A stretch of 64,000 nucleotides of DNA from Heterohyrax brucei (lineage: Eukaryota > Chordata > Mammalia > Hyracoidea > Procaviidae). The DNA is taken from the NCBI GenBank assembly GCA_028571685.1, contig CM053141.1:55860333-55924332 (forward strand), in the 5' to 3' direction. The notes beneath the pieces were generated by a model. That model worked only from the letters and a program-made list of their open reading frames with translations. It ran no database searches and was not told the DNA's origin. Of this stretch, positions 21,121 to 32,905 are shown in pieces (within the stretch, counting starts at the first letter, position 1; the number at the start of each line of letters is the position of its first letter). Made by a program: the position numbers and the translations under genes.

Positions 21121-24100
21121 GGTGCTGTTCTTAACAGGGCAACACAGTATTTTACTTGTGTGTCTGCTTGTTGTACTGTGGGGACTTGCATGTTGCCGTG
21201 AAGCTGAAAGCTATGCTACTGGTATTAAGATACCAGCAGGATCATCCACAGCAAATAGGTTTCAGCTGAGCTTCCAGACTAAGTCAGACTAGGAAGATGG
21301 ACCAGGCAGTCTACTTCTGAGAAGAATTAGCCAGTGAAAACGTAGTGAATAACAGTGGAATATTGTCTAATATGGTGCCAGAATACGAGCTCCCCAGGTT
21401 AGAAGGCCCTCAAAAGATGAACGGGGAGGAGATGACTCTTCAAAGTAGGGTGGACATGGAACCTTTGTTTGCTGATGTAGTACCACTCAAAATGAGATGA
21501 GACAGCTACAAACATTCATTAATAATCAGAATGTGGAGTGTGAGAAGTATGAACCTAGGAAAATTAGAACTCTTCAAAAATGAAACACATAAAAATCGAC
21601 AACCTAGGCATTAGGGAATTGAAATGGACTGGTATTGGCCATTTTGAATCAACCATATGGTATATTATGCCAGGAATGAAAACTTGAAGACAAATGGTGC
21701 TGTGTTCATTGTAAAAAAGAACATGCTGTCAGTGGTAGGATAAAATCCATACACCTATGGGAGGCCAGTTAATACGATTATTATTCAAATTTCTACACCA
21801 ACCACTAAGGCCAAAGATGAAGAAATTAAAGATTTTTACCAGCTTCTGCAGTATGAAATTGACCAAACATGCAGCCAGGATGCATTGATAACTACTGGTG
21901 ACTAGAATGCAAACATTGGAAACTAAGAAGATGGACTGATAGTTGGAAAACATGGTTTTGGTTATAGAAACAATGCTGGCAATTGCATGATAGAATTTTA
22001 TAAGACCAACAACTTCTTCATAGCACATACATTTTTTACCAACACAAATGACAACTATATTTATGGATCTCACTAGATACAATATACGGGAGTCAAATTG
22101 ACTACAGTTGTGGAAGAAGACAATTGGAAAGCTCAAGATCATCAGTCAGAACAAGACTAGGTGGTTACTGTGGCACAGACCATCAATTGCTACTATGCCA
22201 GGTCAATTGAAATGGAAGAAATTTGGAACAAGTCCATGAGAGTCAAAGTATGACCATGAGTATATCCCACTTCAGTTTAGAGACCACATCAAGAATAAAT
22301 CTGGTGCAATGAACACTAATAACCACAGACCAGATGATTTGTGGAATGACATCAAGCACTTCATACATGAAGAAAGCAAGAGCTCATAAAAAATACAGGA
22401 AAGAAAAAAAAGACACAATTGGATGTCAAGAGAGACTCATAAATTTGCTCTTGAACATTGAGTAGCTAAAGCAAAAGGAAGAAATGATGAAGTAAAAGAA
22501 ATGAACAGAAGATTTCAAAGGGCAGCTTAACAAACTATTATAATGACATCTGCAGAGGGCTGCAAATAGAACCAAAGAGAAGAACACATCCCACATTTCT
22601 CAATCTGAGAGAACTGAATTAAAACTTCAAGCCTCAAGTTGCAGTAGTGAAGGATTCTACAGGGAAAATATTAAATGATACAGGAAATATCAATAGATTA
22701 TGCAAAGAAAACACAGTGTAATTATTCCCTTAACTTTGGTCAACATTCAGTCATTTCAAGAGGTAGCATGTGATCAGAAACTGGTGGTACTGAAGAAAGA
22801 GATTGAAGGCATTGCAAAAAAGCAAGGCTCCAAGAAATGATGTAATATCAATTGATATATTCCAACAAATAGATGCAGTGCCGGAAACATTTATTTGTCT
22901 ATGCCAAGAAATTTGGAGGACAGCTACCTGGCCAACCAATGGGAAGAGATCCATATTTATGCCTATTCCCAAGAAAGGTGATCCAACCAATTGCAAAAAT
23001 CATTGAACAATATCAGTAATATCACACACAAGTAAGATTTTGCTAACAATCATTCAAAAGCAACTCCAACAGTATATTGACAGGGAACTGTCAGAAATTT
23101 AGGCTGGATTTGGAAGAGGATGTGAGACCAGGGATATCATTGCTGATGTCAGATGGATCTTGGCTGAAAGCAGAGAGTACAAGAAAAATGTTTATGTATG
23201 TCTTATTGACTATGTGAAGGCACTTGACTGAATCATAACAAATTATGGATAACATTGCAGAGAATGAGAATTACAGAACAGAAATTATGCTCATGAGCAA
23301 TTTGTACATGGATTGAGAGGTAGTTGTACAAATGAAACAAGGAGACACTGAATAATTTAAAGTCAGAAAAGATGTGTGGAAGGATTGTAGCCTTTCACCT
23401 ATTCAATCTGTATGCCAAGCAAATACTCTGAGATGTGGGTCTGTATGAAGAGCAGGGCAACAGGATTGGAGGGAGACTTAATTAACAACTTGTGTCATGC
23501 AGATGACACAACCTTGCCTGTTGAAAGTGAGGAGAATTTGAAACACTTGTGGACGAAGAATGAAGACCACAGCCTTCAGTGTATATTTCAGCTCAACATC
23601 AAGGCAACAAAAGTCTTCACAACTGGATCAATATGCAGTACCACGATAAAGGGAGGAAAGGTTGAAATGGTCAAAGATCTCATTTTACTTAGTTTCAGAA
23701 TCAATGAGCATGGAAGCAACAGTCAATAAATCAAAAGATGTGGTGCATTGAGAAAATCTGCTGCAAAAGACCTTTTCAAAGTATTGAAAAGTAGAAATGT
23801 CACCTTGAAGACTAAGGTGCACCTGACCAAACTACAGTGTTTTCAGTTGCACCATATGTATATCAAAGCTGGACGATGAATAAGGAGGACAGAAGTAAAA
23901 TTGATGCCTTTGAATTGTGGTGCTGGAGAAGAATATTGAATATGTGATGGACTTCCAAAAGAACAAACAGATCTGTCCTGGATGAAGTACAACCAGAGTG
24001 CTCCTTGGAAGCAAAGATGGCAAGACTGCATCTTACATTCTTTGGACATGTTGTCAGGAGGTAATAATCCCTGGAAAAGAACCTTGTGTTTGGTAGAGTG

Positions 24101-24283
24101 GAAGGTCAGTGAAAAACAGTAAGACCCTCAGCAAGATGGGTTGCCACAGTGGCTATAACAATGGACTTAAGCATAAAGACAATTGTGGACATGGCACAGG
24201 ACTGGGTAGTGTTTTATTCAGTGGTTCCTAGAGTCACCACGAGTTGAAACCAACTCAACAGCACCTCACAACAACAACAAAAA
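21121..24283 (+). mobile_element. RTE/BovB-type LINE, near full length, decayed
   Basis: The 5' UTR starts around GGCAACACAGTATTTTACTT, includes GCTTCCAGACTAAGTCAGAC, and is followed by an endonuclease and reverse transcriptase region full of stops. The 3' end is GAGTTGAAACCAACTCAACA then CACAACAACAACA. A length near 3.2 kb and a CAACAA-type tail instead of poly(A) fit the RTE clade. The insertion splits L1 copy 5: L1 text on each side joins without loss. The exact 5' boundary is uncertain by about 20 bp. Confidence 0.88.
21560..23729 (+). pseudogene. RTE ORF remnant (endonuclease plus reverse transcriptase)
   Basis: The endonuclease part is readable: near 21780, IQISTPTTKAKDEEIKDFYQ, then ALITTGD followed by a stop where family members have Trp in GDWNA. 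The reverse transcriptase part is in pieces. 22803-23006 reads ALQKSKAPRNDVISIDIFQQ and FMPIPKKGDPTNCKNH. 23412-23729 carries NLCHADDTTLPVESEENLK, so the catalytic YADD box is HADD. Many frameshifts and stops make it nonfunctional. Confidence 0.85.
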
Positions 24284-24510
24284 GATGGTATTTCACTGTA
24301 GTTTTCATTTTCATTTCTGTAATAGCTAATGATTAGAAGCATTTCCTTGTATAGCTGTTAGCTGCCTGAATGTCTTCTTTGTGAAGTGCTTGTTCATATC
24401 ATTTGCCCATTTTTTATTTGGATCATTGGTCTTTTTGTCTTTGAGGTCTTAAAGTATTCTATAGATTTTAGAGATTAGACCCTTGTCACATATGTCAAAG
24501 CACAAGCACA
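24284..24510 (-). mobile_element. L1 LINE, copy 5, second half
   Basis: GATGGTATTTCACTGTAGTT, then GCCCATTTTTTATTTGGATC and TTTAGAGATTAGACCCTTGT, continue the minus-strand L1 text interrupted at 21120. The matching stretch in copy 4 is 18920-19130. Confidence 0.85.
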
Positions 24511-25904
24511 AAAAGGTATTTTTTTTGACAGAGAGAAAGAGTGAATGAAATTCATGTTGAAGTTCATGTGTGATTGAGAATGAAATAAACAAATGGGAAA
24601 TCCATAGATACTGCCATTAAAGCAACACAGCTAGCAAACTGCTAATGTTGTGAAGAACCACATGGTATCTCTCATTTCTCTCTAACAAGTTTTTTTTTCA
24701 GTCTTAAATTTCTTTCTACTATAAAGAATAGATTTTGAGATGAACTTTTCTTAGATACACTAGAAGCTCTCTTAAGTGACCTTCATTTGATTCACCTCTT
24801 CCATCCTCTCTGTTAACACCAGCAGCTAATAGACTTTTTTCTATCATACTTTTCTTCTTCTGGGTCCACCAGTTGAGTTGTAGACTTTCTAAAAGTCTGT
24901 TTTTTATATTAAACCTACTAGTACTTTTTTTAATAATATAATTTACTTGAATATTTTGCAAGTGAAATATGAGCACAAAAAGCTGTTCTTATGAAAGTCA
25001 GGCTGGAAGCAGAGAAAGATTTAACAAAGACGAGTCTTTAAAGCTGACGTTAAATTCAGTATGGGCAAGATAACTACAAAGGATTGAAAAAAAACTACTA
25101 TCTGTATTCTGAATTAAGTTTCCTTTTAAATTTTTGGTTCACTTAAAAAAAACTGAAAATTGCAAGTGATACATTATAGAAGTAGAAGCTGTAAGAAAAA
25201 TGGTTTGGAACCCTAATTAGATGACCTGTATGCAAATGAATTCTTGTTTTAGGTTGTATCCTCTGAAAGTGCTGTTTCTAGTTGAATATAAGCAAATACA
25301 TGTGCTTATATGAACCTAAAAAATAAGTAAAAATAAAGTACTGAATGATTTAAGTAATAAAAATGTTACAGGTACATATATGTCTTTTCCTCTCTAATTG
25401 GTAACTGTCCTCTGTGATATTTTCAATAATCTAGTTAGTTCCCATCTTGACTATTGGATACAAAGCTTCTTTGAGCTTCTAACTACAGACTATTGGGTTA
25501 TGAGGGCAGTGTGGGAAACCAGAGGATCATCAGAACTCTGACTTGACCAGAAGAGACTCATTTTTCAGTCACATCTGATTTCTCCAGTAACTAGCAGGGA
25601 GGACTTGGAAACTCTTACCAGAACTCTCTGAATGTATCATTTGTAGCTTACTTTATAAACATACTGTACATGCTTAAGTTTACTGTATAGTAAACTGCAC
25701 ATAGTTCTTATTTCATACTGTGTTTAGTCATTCTCATTTAATCTTTTTGTATCTTCATAAAGCCCTTAAGAGAGAGACTCAGTGCGGCTGTTGTTGAAGA
25801 TGGCAGTATGTACTCAGTGGGCCTGTTTGAATATGGCTGCCGTAGGCTGTTCAGTGTAGGTTCCCAGGCAAGCAAGATCCCTCATAGAATATTGCTTTCC
25901 AGTT
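24511..25904. other. Unique A/T-rich sequence
   Basis: I see no recognised repeat here. AAAAAA runs and TTTTT runs are common, and open frames are under 90 codons. Confidence 0.4.
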
Positions 25905-26062
25905 ATTCTGAGATGTCATTGAGTTGGCTCCAGCTTGTAGTGACCCAGTGTACAACAATGTGACACTGCCTGGACCTGCACCATCCTCACAATCGCTGCT
26001 GTGTTCGAGGCCATTGTTGCAGCACTGTGTCAATCTGTTGCTTAAGTAGTGTCTATTTTGTT
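25905..26062 (-). repeat. RTE 3' end fragment
   Basis: GATGTCATTGAGTTGGCTCC, TGTACAACAATGTGACACTG, CCTGGACCTGCACCATCCTC and TTGTTGCAGCACTGTGTCAA match the beginning of the minus-strand RTE 3' end at 20150-20280. Confidence 0.75.
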
Positions 26063-26094
26063 CAGTTATATAAACACAGAGAGGAGAACCCATT

Positions 26095-26320
26095 GAAAGG
26101 AAGTACCATTCTACCAGACAAGGGGCCAGGACTATGAGACAGGAAGGGACAGGAAAACTGGTAATAGGGAGCCCAAGGTCAAGAAGGGAAGAGTGTTGGC
26201 ATGTGGAGTTGGCAAATAATGTCGTAAAACAATGTGTGTATTGTTTAATGACAAGTTAGTTTGTCCTGTAAACTTTCATCTAAGATACAATAAAAAATTT
26301 TTTTTTAAAAGAACAGGAAA
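26095..26320 (+). repeat. L1 3' end fragment with A-tail
   Basis: The end reads CTGTAAACTTTCATCTAAGA then TACAATAAAAAATTTTTTTT. The body (AGGAAAACTGGTAATAGGGA; GGGAAGAGTGTTGGCATGTG) resembles the alternative L1 3' UTR at 48824-49361. Confidence 0.6.
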
Positions 26321-26404
26321 AATGTCAAGGGAGCTAAACTATGGAAGAAAATTCCTTTAGGTTTAATTTTCAAATGAATTAAAACGCAGTCATTATGAGT
26401 TAAC

Positions 26405-26527
26405 CTAAAGACAATTCAATAAAAACAAAATAGGCAAAGGACTTGAACAGACATTTCACCCAAGTGGACAATCAAATGGACAAGAAGCACATAAAAAGAT
26501 ATTCAGGAGCATTAATCATCCCCTAAC
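26405..26527 (+). repeat. L1 ORF2 3' fragment
   Basis: GGCAAAGGACTTGAACAGAC, CATTTCACCCAAGTGGACAA and AAAAAGATATTCAGGAGCAT follow the L1 ORF2 C-terminal segment found at about 37200-37290. Confidence 0.7.
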
Positions 26528-26724
26528 CAAACCTGTTGTTTTTATAGAGTCATTTTGAACTCAGCAATCCCATGTAAGATAGTAGAACTGCCCTATAGGG
26601 TTCCCTAGGCTGCAATCTTCATGGAACAGATTGCCAGGTCTTTCTCTTGAAGAGGCATTGAGTTGAGTTCGAACAACCAGCCTTTCATTTAGTAGCTGGT
26701 GGCTTAACCATTGTACTACCACAG
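26528..26724 (-). repeat. AfroSINE, longer variant
   Basis: It opens AACCTGTTGTTTTTATAGAG and ends CTTAACCATTGTACTACCAC. The middle includes GGCTGCAATCTTCATGGAAC, a block absent in the shortest copies. Confidence 0.82.
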
Positions 26725-26804
26725 CACATAAGTGGCTTCTAAAAGGTAGAAGAGGCAAGGAAACAGATTTCTACTTGGAGTGTCCCAAAGGAATCAGCTC
26801 CACT

Positions 26805-26870
26805 GACACCTTGATTTTTAGACTTCTGACACTCAGAACTGTAAGGTAATAAATTTATATTGTTTTAAGC

Positions 26871-26906
<36 letters not shown>

Positions 26907-26915
26907 CACACACTG
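26805..26915 (+). repeat. MaLR LTR 3' remnant followed by (CA)n
   Basis: ACACCTTGATTTTTAGACTT and GAACTGTAAGGTAATAAATT match the MLT1-like LTR polyadenylation zone. A (CA)n run follows at 26872-26915 with one CG interruption. Confidence 0.55.
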
Positions 26916-27059
26916 AAGGGTGCCCTGGAAATTGTTACATATGTACATTTGTAGGGAGAAGAATGTTTAGCTTTTTTCAGATTCTCAAGAATCCTTAATT
27001 TCAAAAGTGATGAGGAATGATTGGTATACATTTTTTGCTTGCCCATTGCATTCATATTC

Positions 27060-27150
27060 TTTATTTCATGAGATAAGAATTATTAATCCTATCTTACAAA
27101 TGAGTAAATGACTATTCAAGAGTCACTAATAAGCAGCTCTCAGAGTCTTT
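27060..27150 (-). repeat. MIR-like fragment
   Basis: TTATTAATCCTATCTTACAA and ATGAGTAAATGAC read as the complement of the MIR CTGTAAAATGGGGATAAT region. Weak and old. Confidence 0.45.
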
Positions 27151-27189
27151 CTGATGAAACTCCATTTCCCATCTTGCTCCAGCTGGTGC

Positions 27190-27340
27190 CTACTAATGGG
27201 AGTAGGTGGAAAGAGCATGGAGTTGGGAGCCTTAGTGTCCTGTGTTCAGATCTCCACTATACATACCACTTACTAACCATGTGACTTTGTACAAGCCACT
27301 TAATTGTACTGCTGTGTTTTGACTTTCCTGTTTTGAAATA
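27190..27340 (+). repeat. MIR, 5' part, interrupted by solo LTR
   Basis: AAAGAGCATGGAGTTGGGAG, ATACCACTTACTAACCATGT and GACTTTGTACAAGCCACTTA follow the MIR core. MIR-like text resumes after the LTR at about 27871-27965 (AGCTAATGAGACACTATGTG). Confidence 0.65.
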
Positions 27341-27866
27341 TGTTTTAGTCAGCTAGTGCTGCTCTAACAGAAATACCAGAGAGTGGATGGCCTTAACAAA
27401 GGAAGGTTTATTCTTGCATAGTCTGGTAGGGTGCAAGTCCATATTCAGGGTGTCTGCTCCAGGAAAAGGCTTTCGCCTTGTCAGCTCAGGAGGAAAGTCC
27501 GGTATTGCATCAGTCTTCTTCCAGGGAGCATCTTGGTGCAGGAACCTCAGGTCTGAAGGACACTCTCTTCTCCCAGTGCTGATTTCTTGATGGCACGAGG
27601 TTCCCCATTCTCTGCCTGCTTCTCTGTCCTTTTATTTCTCATAGGATGAAAGGATTAAGAGTGGGGCGAGCCATGCTCCAGGGAAACTCCCTTTACAGTG
27701 GAGCAAGGAGGTGATCCTATGAAGGGATTTACAGCCAGCCCCACCCTAATCCTTTAACATACAGTATAGGAAAGCCACATAATGGAGAGTCACAAGATAA
27801 CTGGGAATCATGGCCCAGCCACATGGCTACACATATTTTTGGGGGGACACAATTCAATCCATGACA
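27341..27866 (-). mobile_element. MLT1-like MaLR solo LTR with 5-bp target duplication
   Basis: Begins TGTTTTAGTCAGCTAGTGCT and ends AATTCAATCCATGACA, giving TG...CA termini (526 bp). It is flanked by exact AAATA at 27336-27340 and 27867-27871, the 5-bp duplication expected of ERVL/MaLR integration. Orientation is minus: the complement of the right end is the TGTCATGGATTGAATTGTGT start. No internal region remains. Confidence 0.9.
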
Positions 27867-27984
27867 AAATAGAACACTACTAGAAGGAGCTAATGAGACA
27901 CTATGTGAAACACTTGATGATGCTCGACAGATGGCAGATATGTTTTAATGTTCCTGTGTGTATTAGTACTTGTTTGTCTACAGG

Positions 27985-28400
27985 TGAGAGAAACTCTATT
28001 TAACTTAATCAGAAAAGGGAATGTATTGATTTGTGTCGCTAGGAAGCCACCTTAGCTTCAGAAGCAACATCACTTGGGAAGCTCAGTGATAGCTCAGGAT
28101 ACTGTCTGTGTTCTCCTGGCTTTCATCTTGAATCCATCCACAGGCTGATTTGCCACATGTGGATACAAAGTTGTCAAAACAGCTCCAAACTTACATCCCA
28201 GGACCTTAAAAGTCTTGGTGGAAGAGCACACCACCTACTAGATAGTACCAACAGAATACCTGAGGAAGACTCTCACTGGTACAGCTTACACAATGTATCT
28301 AACTCTGAGTCAATCACTATGTGCAGGGAGCTGGTTGTAAGCTTGTTGGTCAATCCTGAATCAAGTGAGTTTTCTGCAGTTGTGGAATGGGTCAGCCATA
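27985..28400. repeat. Possible ancient interspersed repeat, unnamed
   Basis: The layout (GGGAATGTATTGATTTGTGT, CAAACTTACATCCCAGGACC, CAATCACTATGTGCAGGGAG) resembles a common old mammalian repeat of that order. I cannot assign its family, and it may be unique sequence. Confidence 0.3.
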
Positions 28401-28580
28401 CCCAAACAAATATATCTACATAGGTATCTACAGAATTTATTCTCTTTCCTAGGGAGACATAACTTTTTAGGTTGACTGGTGAAGTAGATAAATTGTACAA
28501 ATTAATTCTGAATTTATACCTTAACTCATCACCTACTTAGTGGAAGGCATTTATTTACCTGCTGATCCTTCTTTTTCCAT

Positions 28581-28637
28581 TGTGTGTGTGTGTGTGTCTG
28601 TGTCTGTGTCTGTGTCTGTGTCTGTGTCTGTATGTGT
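28581..28637. repeat. Compound (TG)n / (TGTCTG)n microsatellite
   Basis: TGTGTGTGTGTGTG passes directly into several TGTCTG hexamers and ends TATGTGTGTT. Confidence 0.9.
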
Positions 28638-29324
28638 GTTGGCCACATGAGGAATCTGTCAGATGCAAAAGCTGAGATTCTCCTGTAATCATTTTGTTTA
28701 CATATTTCATAACAGTAATCCCTTGCTGATGGCTTCCACTAGTTGCTGAAAGCTGGAGGAGACAACCTTTATAGGAAATGTGTATAAAATTATGTTATGG
28801 GTAATTTTGTGTATAGAATATTTTCTTGGTAAGTTTAGGAAAGAGAACAAGGACACACAAATGAATATATTGAGAAGCCTCTACAGCGCTAGGTGATGAC
28901 TGATGGGAAGGGGCCAAAAGTGGGCTTGTATTTGTAAATGGCCAAGCCTTGTTGAGTGAAGCTCTGGTCTAGCTGATGGCTGGATCCCTGGAAAGCCCTC
29001 CTAAGTGTAAATGGCATGCGTGGCATCACTTGCTCTTGAAACCATTTTGTCAGAAGCTTGGATTTAATTTGTGGGTATATTTTCCTTTTCTAAAAGCAAA
29101 GTTTAGAACACAGAAGAAATTTATAGCTCCAGGAGGTGCTGCTGAGTTCTAATCTTCCTTGGGGCCTGTTTCCCATCTTGGAGTATTTTCATGGATGAGG
29201 CTCATTATGTTCAAGACATGTCACACATGTGTGTTTTGTGTGCCTCAGCAAGGACCTGGATCCCGCTGCTTATTACCACTAATGAAAACAGTTTCTTTGT
29301 AGATTTCCCCCAGCCAAGAAACTG
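28638..29324. other. Unique sequence
   Basis: No repeat or coding signal recognised. Confidence 0.35.
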
Positions 29325-29755
29325 TCATAGGAAACTATAGCATAGTAGTTAAAAGTGTAGGTTTTAAATCCTAACCTAGCTTTGAATTCTTACCTTCCTC
29401 TACTGTTTCTTTCATCACTATCTGACATACTAAGTAGTGTATTTGTTATGTTTTTGGTAATGTCTGTCTTCCCCTGTTAGCTGCAGGAGGGCAGATATCT
29501 CTATTTGATGTAGTGAAAGCTGCCAGAACAGTGACAGGCACTTGAAAGACACACAACAGGTATTTGTTGAATGAGTGAATCTAAAACCTCACATTTAACT
29601 CGTGAAGAGAGGTGATAACCTCTGAACGAGTTTTAGTTAGTTCTGTATAAAATGGAGTTAACAGAAGTACCTATTTCATAATGTCACTTTGATAACTGAA
29701 TGAAATAATGTATAGAAAGAACTCAATGTGCTACTTGACATGTAATTAGCTGTTA
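29325..29755 (+). repeat. MIR pieces around an L2 3' end
   Basis: ATAGCATAGTAGTTAAAAGT (29340) resembles the MIR head. GCAGGAGGGCAGATATCTCT, CAGTGACAGGCACTTGAAAG and GGTATTTGTTGAATGAGTGA (29480-29580) match the L2 3' end. TAACTGAATGAAATAATGTA (29690) is MIR-like. All are old and diverged. Confidence 0.5.
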
Positions 29756-30230
29756 TAATTAACAGAAGCACAAAAAATATTGATAGAATAGGCATATCTT
29801 CTTTCTATTCCTTGATACTACATGAAATTTCTTTCCATGTTGCTTTTGATAAGTCTGTGTCTACCTCCTTTGTAGGACAGTGTGTTCTGGTTTCTAGGAA
29901 TTAAGTAGGATTAGGATGGAATCCCTGAAACATTACATGGGGAGACACACTCAGTTTTGTGGCTTCTCTATTACACTCAGGTACCTGAGACCCAGGGCTA
30001 GTAGCCAGCATTTATTAACCATTATTGTGGTGTATATTAATGCATTTACCTAGATATTCTTATTTAGTCTTCAGAGTAGCCCTATAAGTACTATATTATC
30101 CTCATTTCATGACAAAAGTCACATATTTAAAAAGCAATGAGTCTTAAACAGATCATGAAAAAATCTTTTCTCAAGGAATATACTATGATTTTTCTCCTTT
30201 ATCTGCCAGTGATTATGTCTCTATAAAGGA
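29756..30230. other. Mostly unique, with a MIR/L2-like stretch
   Basis: Around 30005-30125, CTATATTATCCTCATTTCAT suggests a minus-strand MIR or L2 remnant. The rest is not recognised. Confidence 0.35.
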
Positions 30231-30234
30231 CATA

Positions 30235-30388
30235 GAAACCCTGGTGGCACGGTGGTTAAGTGCTATGGCGCTAACCAGAAGGTCAACAGTTTGAGTCTAC
30301 CAGAAACTACTTGGAAATGCTATGGGGATGTTCTACTCTCTCCTATAGGGTCACTATGAGTCAGAATTGACTCATTGGCAATGGGTTA
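30235..30388 (+). repeat. AfroSINE immediately upstream of L1 copy 2
   Basis: Head GAAACCCTGGTGGCACGGTG, B-box zone CAACAGTTTGAGTCTACCAG, tail GAGTCAGAATTGACTCATTG. It ends only about 10-20 bp before the L1 5' end. Confidence 0.92.
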
Positions 30389-31460
30389 AAGGGCATAAGT
30401 ATTGTCTTGGGGGACGAGGCCAATATGGCAGACTAGACACGTCTCCTCAATTCGCTCTGAGAACTAAGGCCTGAAATGATAACTGAATGGAGCAGAGTAG
30501 ACATCCGGGGAGCCCTAGGATCTGGCATGTTGTTGTCAGATTTGACTAGGCACCAGTAACTAAACTACCCCATACAAAAGATGAGCTAGCAGCTGCTGAT
30601 CTCTGCTCCTGCTGACTCACCATTTTGAAGGACTGCAAGTACTGATGCTGTCTTTGATATCTGGGACACAGGGACTGGGTATGAGCTGGCAAATATGCTG
30701 AACTGTGGAGCTTAAGTAAACAGCATATAGTGCGGCAGACAGTACATGGGATAGCCACATACTGAGAGCCTGGCTGCTGACTGAAGGCACCACTGCTCCT
30801 CCACCCTCTCTTTTCTGAGCTGCATCATTGACTGTGCTGTTTCACAGCAGGAAGGGTAGCTTGGTTGGGACACCATCTTGATCAGCTGGGAGGCAGAGTG
30901 ACCCAGGTGGGGGCCTTAGCTGTGGCTAATTCTCAAGCAGATCAACAGTGAATTTGGCAAGTGCTTCTCCAGCATAAAAGCAGCATTTCAGACAATTCAT
31001 GACTAGATTTACAGGTGAGACCTGGCAGAGGATGGCAGGAAGGCCCTAACCTCTCCCTACTTTGAACCACATCCTAGCATCTTGGGATGGCCTATGAGGT
31101 ACTTTCATTGTTCGCTGGAAAGCAGGGCCAGCCACACCTGAGGGCCTGACTGTTTTTGACAGCTGCTGGACAGCTACCTGCTCAGAGGAAAAGTAAGACC
31201 ACCTGGAGAACTGACTGCTGAGAGGCCCAGAAGCATCTTCTCCACCCTTCACTGACCCACATCAGGGGGTTGGCTGATGGCCCCCAGTGACTCCATAAGT
31301 AGGGTGCTGTCTTTGCCAGCCAGGAAGCAGAGCCAGCTACCTCAGAGTCCACCTGGGGCCAGTCACTAGAGTACACATGGATAGCCGATAACCAACTCCA
31401 TTCTTAGAACTATGCCTCAGTTCCTATCGAGGTAAACCAGAGAAATCAAACAACTTCCAG

Positions 31461-32870
31461 ATGGCACGCAGACAACAGACCATAGATAACCATTTAAAGA
31501 AGCAGTCTACCATGGCTCTGGAAACCTCTCAAAATAAAGAAACAAAAAACATTCCCAGATGAAGAAGACTTTCTGAAACTATTGGAGGTTTAGTACAAAA
31601 GAATTATATAGAGTCCTCCAAGTGATTAAACAAAATTCAGCAGAACAAAATGAAAAATTAAGATATTCGAACTGATGGAACATCAGTGATCTGTAATCCA
31701 GATCAATAACAAGATTACAGAATTAGACAATTCAAACTAAAGCCAAAAGAGCAGAAGTAAGGAAATGGAAGCCAGACTTAGTGACCTTGAGGACAGACCA
31801 ACTGACATCAGCATTTATGAGGGGAAATCAGAGAAAAGAAATAAGAAAAGTGAAGAAGCACTAAGAAACATGTGTGATGAATAATTGAAATTCCTGAACA
31901 AGGAGGGATACATGAAAATACAGAGAGCATTGCTGTAGAGTTATGGAGAGAAAACTTCTCTGAAATTATGAAAGAAAATATAGATATCCAAGACATATAT
32001 CGAATACCACAAAAATTAGACACCAAGACATATTATAATCAAGCTTAATAAAATGAAAGACAAACAGAGGCTCTTTATGGGAACTTACTTAAGGGCTTTG
32101 TTACTATGCATGCTATTCATAGATGAAAATATACCTAGTCTACTAAATGCATCAGAGACTGTTCCTGGTATGAGCTTTGATAAATGAGGAATGGAATGTT
32201 GTGTTCTAGGGAAGGTGGAAAACCACCCTTAATGCCCTGCTCAAAGTCTCTGAGAATATCTTAACCTGTACTTCAGCTTCTTTGTAGAAAGAAGAATGCT
32301 TTTCATGAGCTAATGCCACCTCATGGTTATTGTTCTCCTTTTTCTGCCTTCATTTCACAATAAATATGTAGGGCCACAAGGAAACTGGGCTCTTGACCTG
32401 GAGGGTCGTTAGTCCCACGACCCCACTTTTACTTATACTTGTCTCTGTTTTCTTATCTTTGGTATTGGCCCGTCTTTGGCCCTATTTGCTGGGGGAATCC
32501 ATGGCAGCTTTTAGAGGCAGTGAGACTCAAAACAAAGCTAACATTTAGAGGGAAACTCTGTAGGCTTTTGTCTGACTTCTTAGCAGAAACAATGTTGGCA
32601 AGGAAGCAGTGAGGTGACACATTCAAACCCCTGAAGGAGAAAAGCTTCAAACCAAGAATTATATATCCCACAAAATTATCTCTCAAATATGACAGTGAAA
32701 TTAAGACATTTGTAAAATAAACAGAAGCTTAGAAACTTGGTAAAAGCCAAACCAAAACTATAAGAAATATTGAAAGAAGTTCTTGCTTAGAAAAACAAAA
32801 ACATTAAGTGTATACTTAAGAAGGCAATGCAGGACACAGCATCCAGAATTGTACTCACTTAGGCAAGTCA
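31461..32870 (+). pseudogene. L1 ORF1 of copy 2, disrupted by an LTR
   Basis: The ATG at 31461 aligns with the ORF1 start of copy 1. Coiled-coil and RRM-equivalent sequence follows with stops and indels. The frame is split at 32078 by a 429-bp LTR and resumes at 32507 with the C-terminal domain (AAACAAAGCTAACATTTAGA; AAGAATTATATATCCCAC). The human-type end DKQxLRDFV is shifted here near 32700. Confidence 0.85.
32078..32506 (+). mobile_element. Endogenous retrovirus solo LTR inside L1 ORF1
   Basis: Extra to copy 1 at the same place. It starts TGGGAACTTACTTAAGG, ends GGGGGAATCCATGGCA, and has AATAAA at 32359-32364 followed by a U5-like stretch. Flanks CTCTTTA (left) and GCTTTTA (right) could be a mutated target duplication of the L1 CTCTTA. 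Family unknown. Only the LTR is present. Confidence 0.65.
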
Positions 32871-32905
32871 ATCAGCTCAATCAAAACTACACAATTAAAA
32901 GAAGG

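Noticed and set aside
21121..24283. Reading the near full-length RTE as active
   Set aside because: Numerous stops, GDWNA with a stop for Trp, and HADD in place of YADD.
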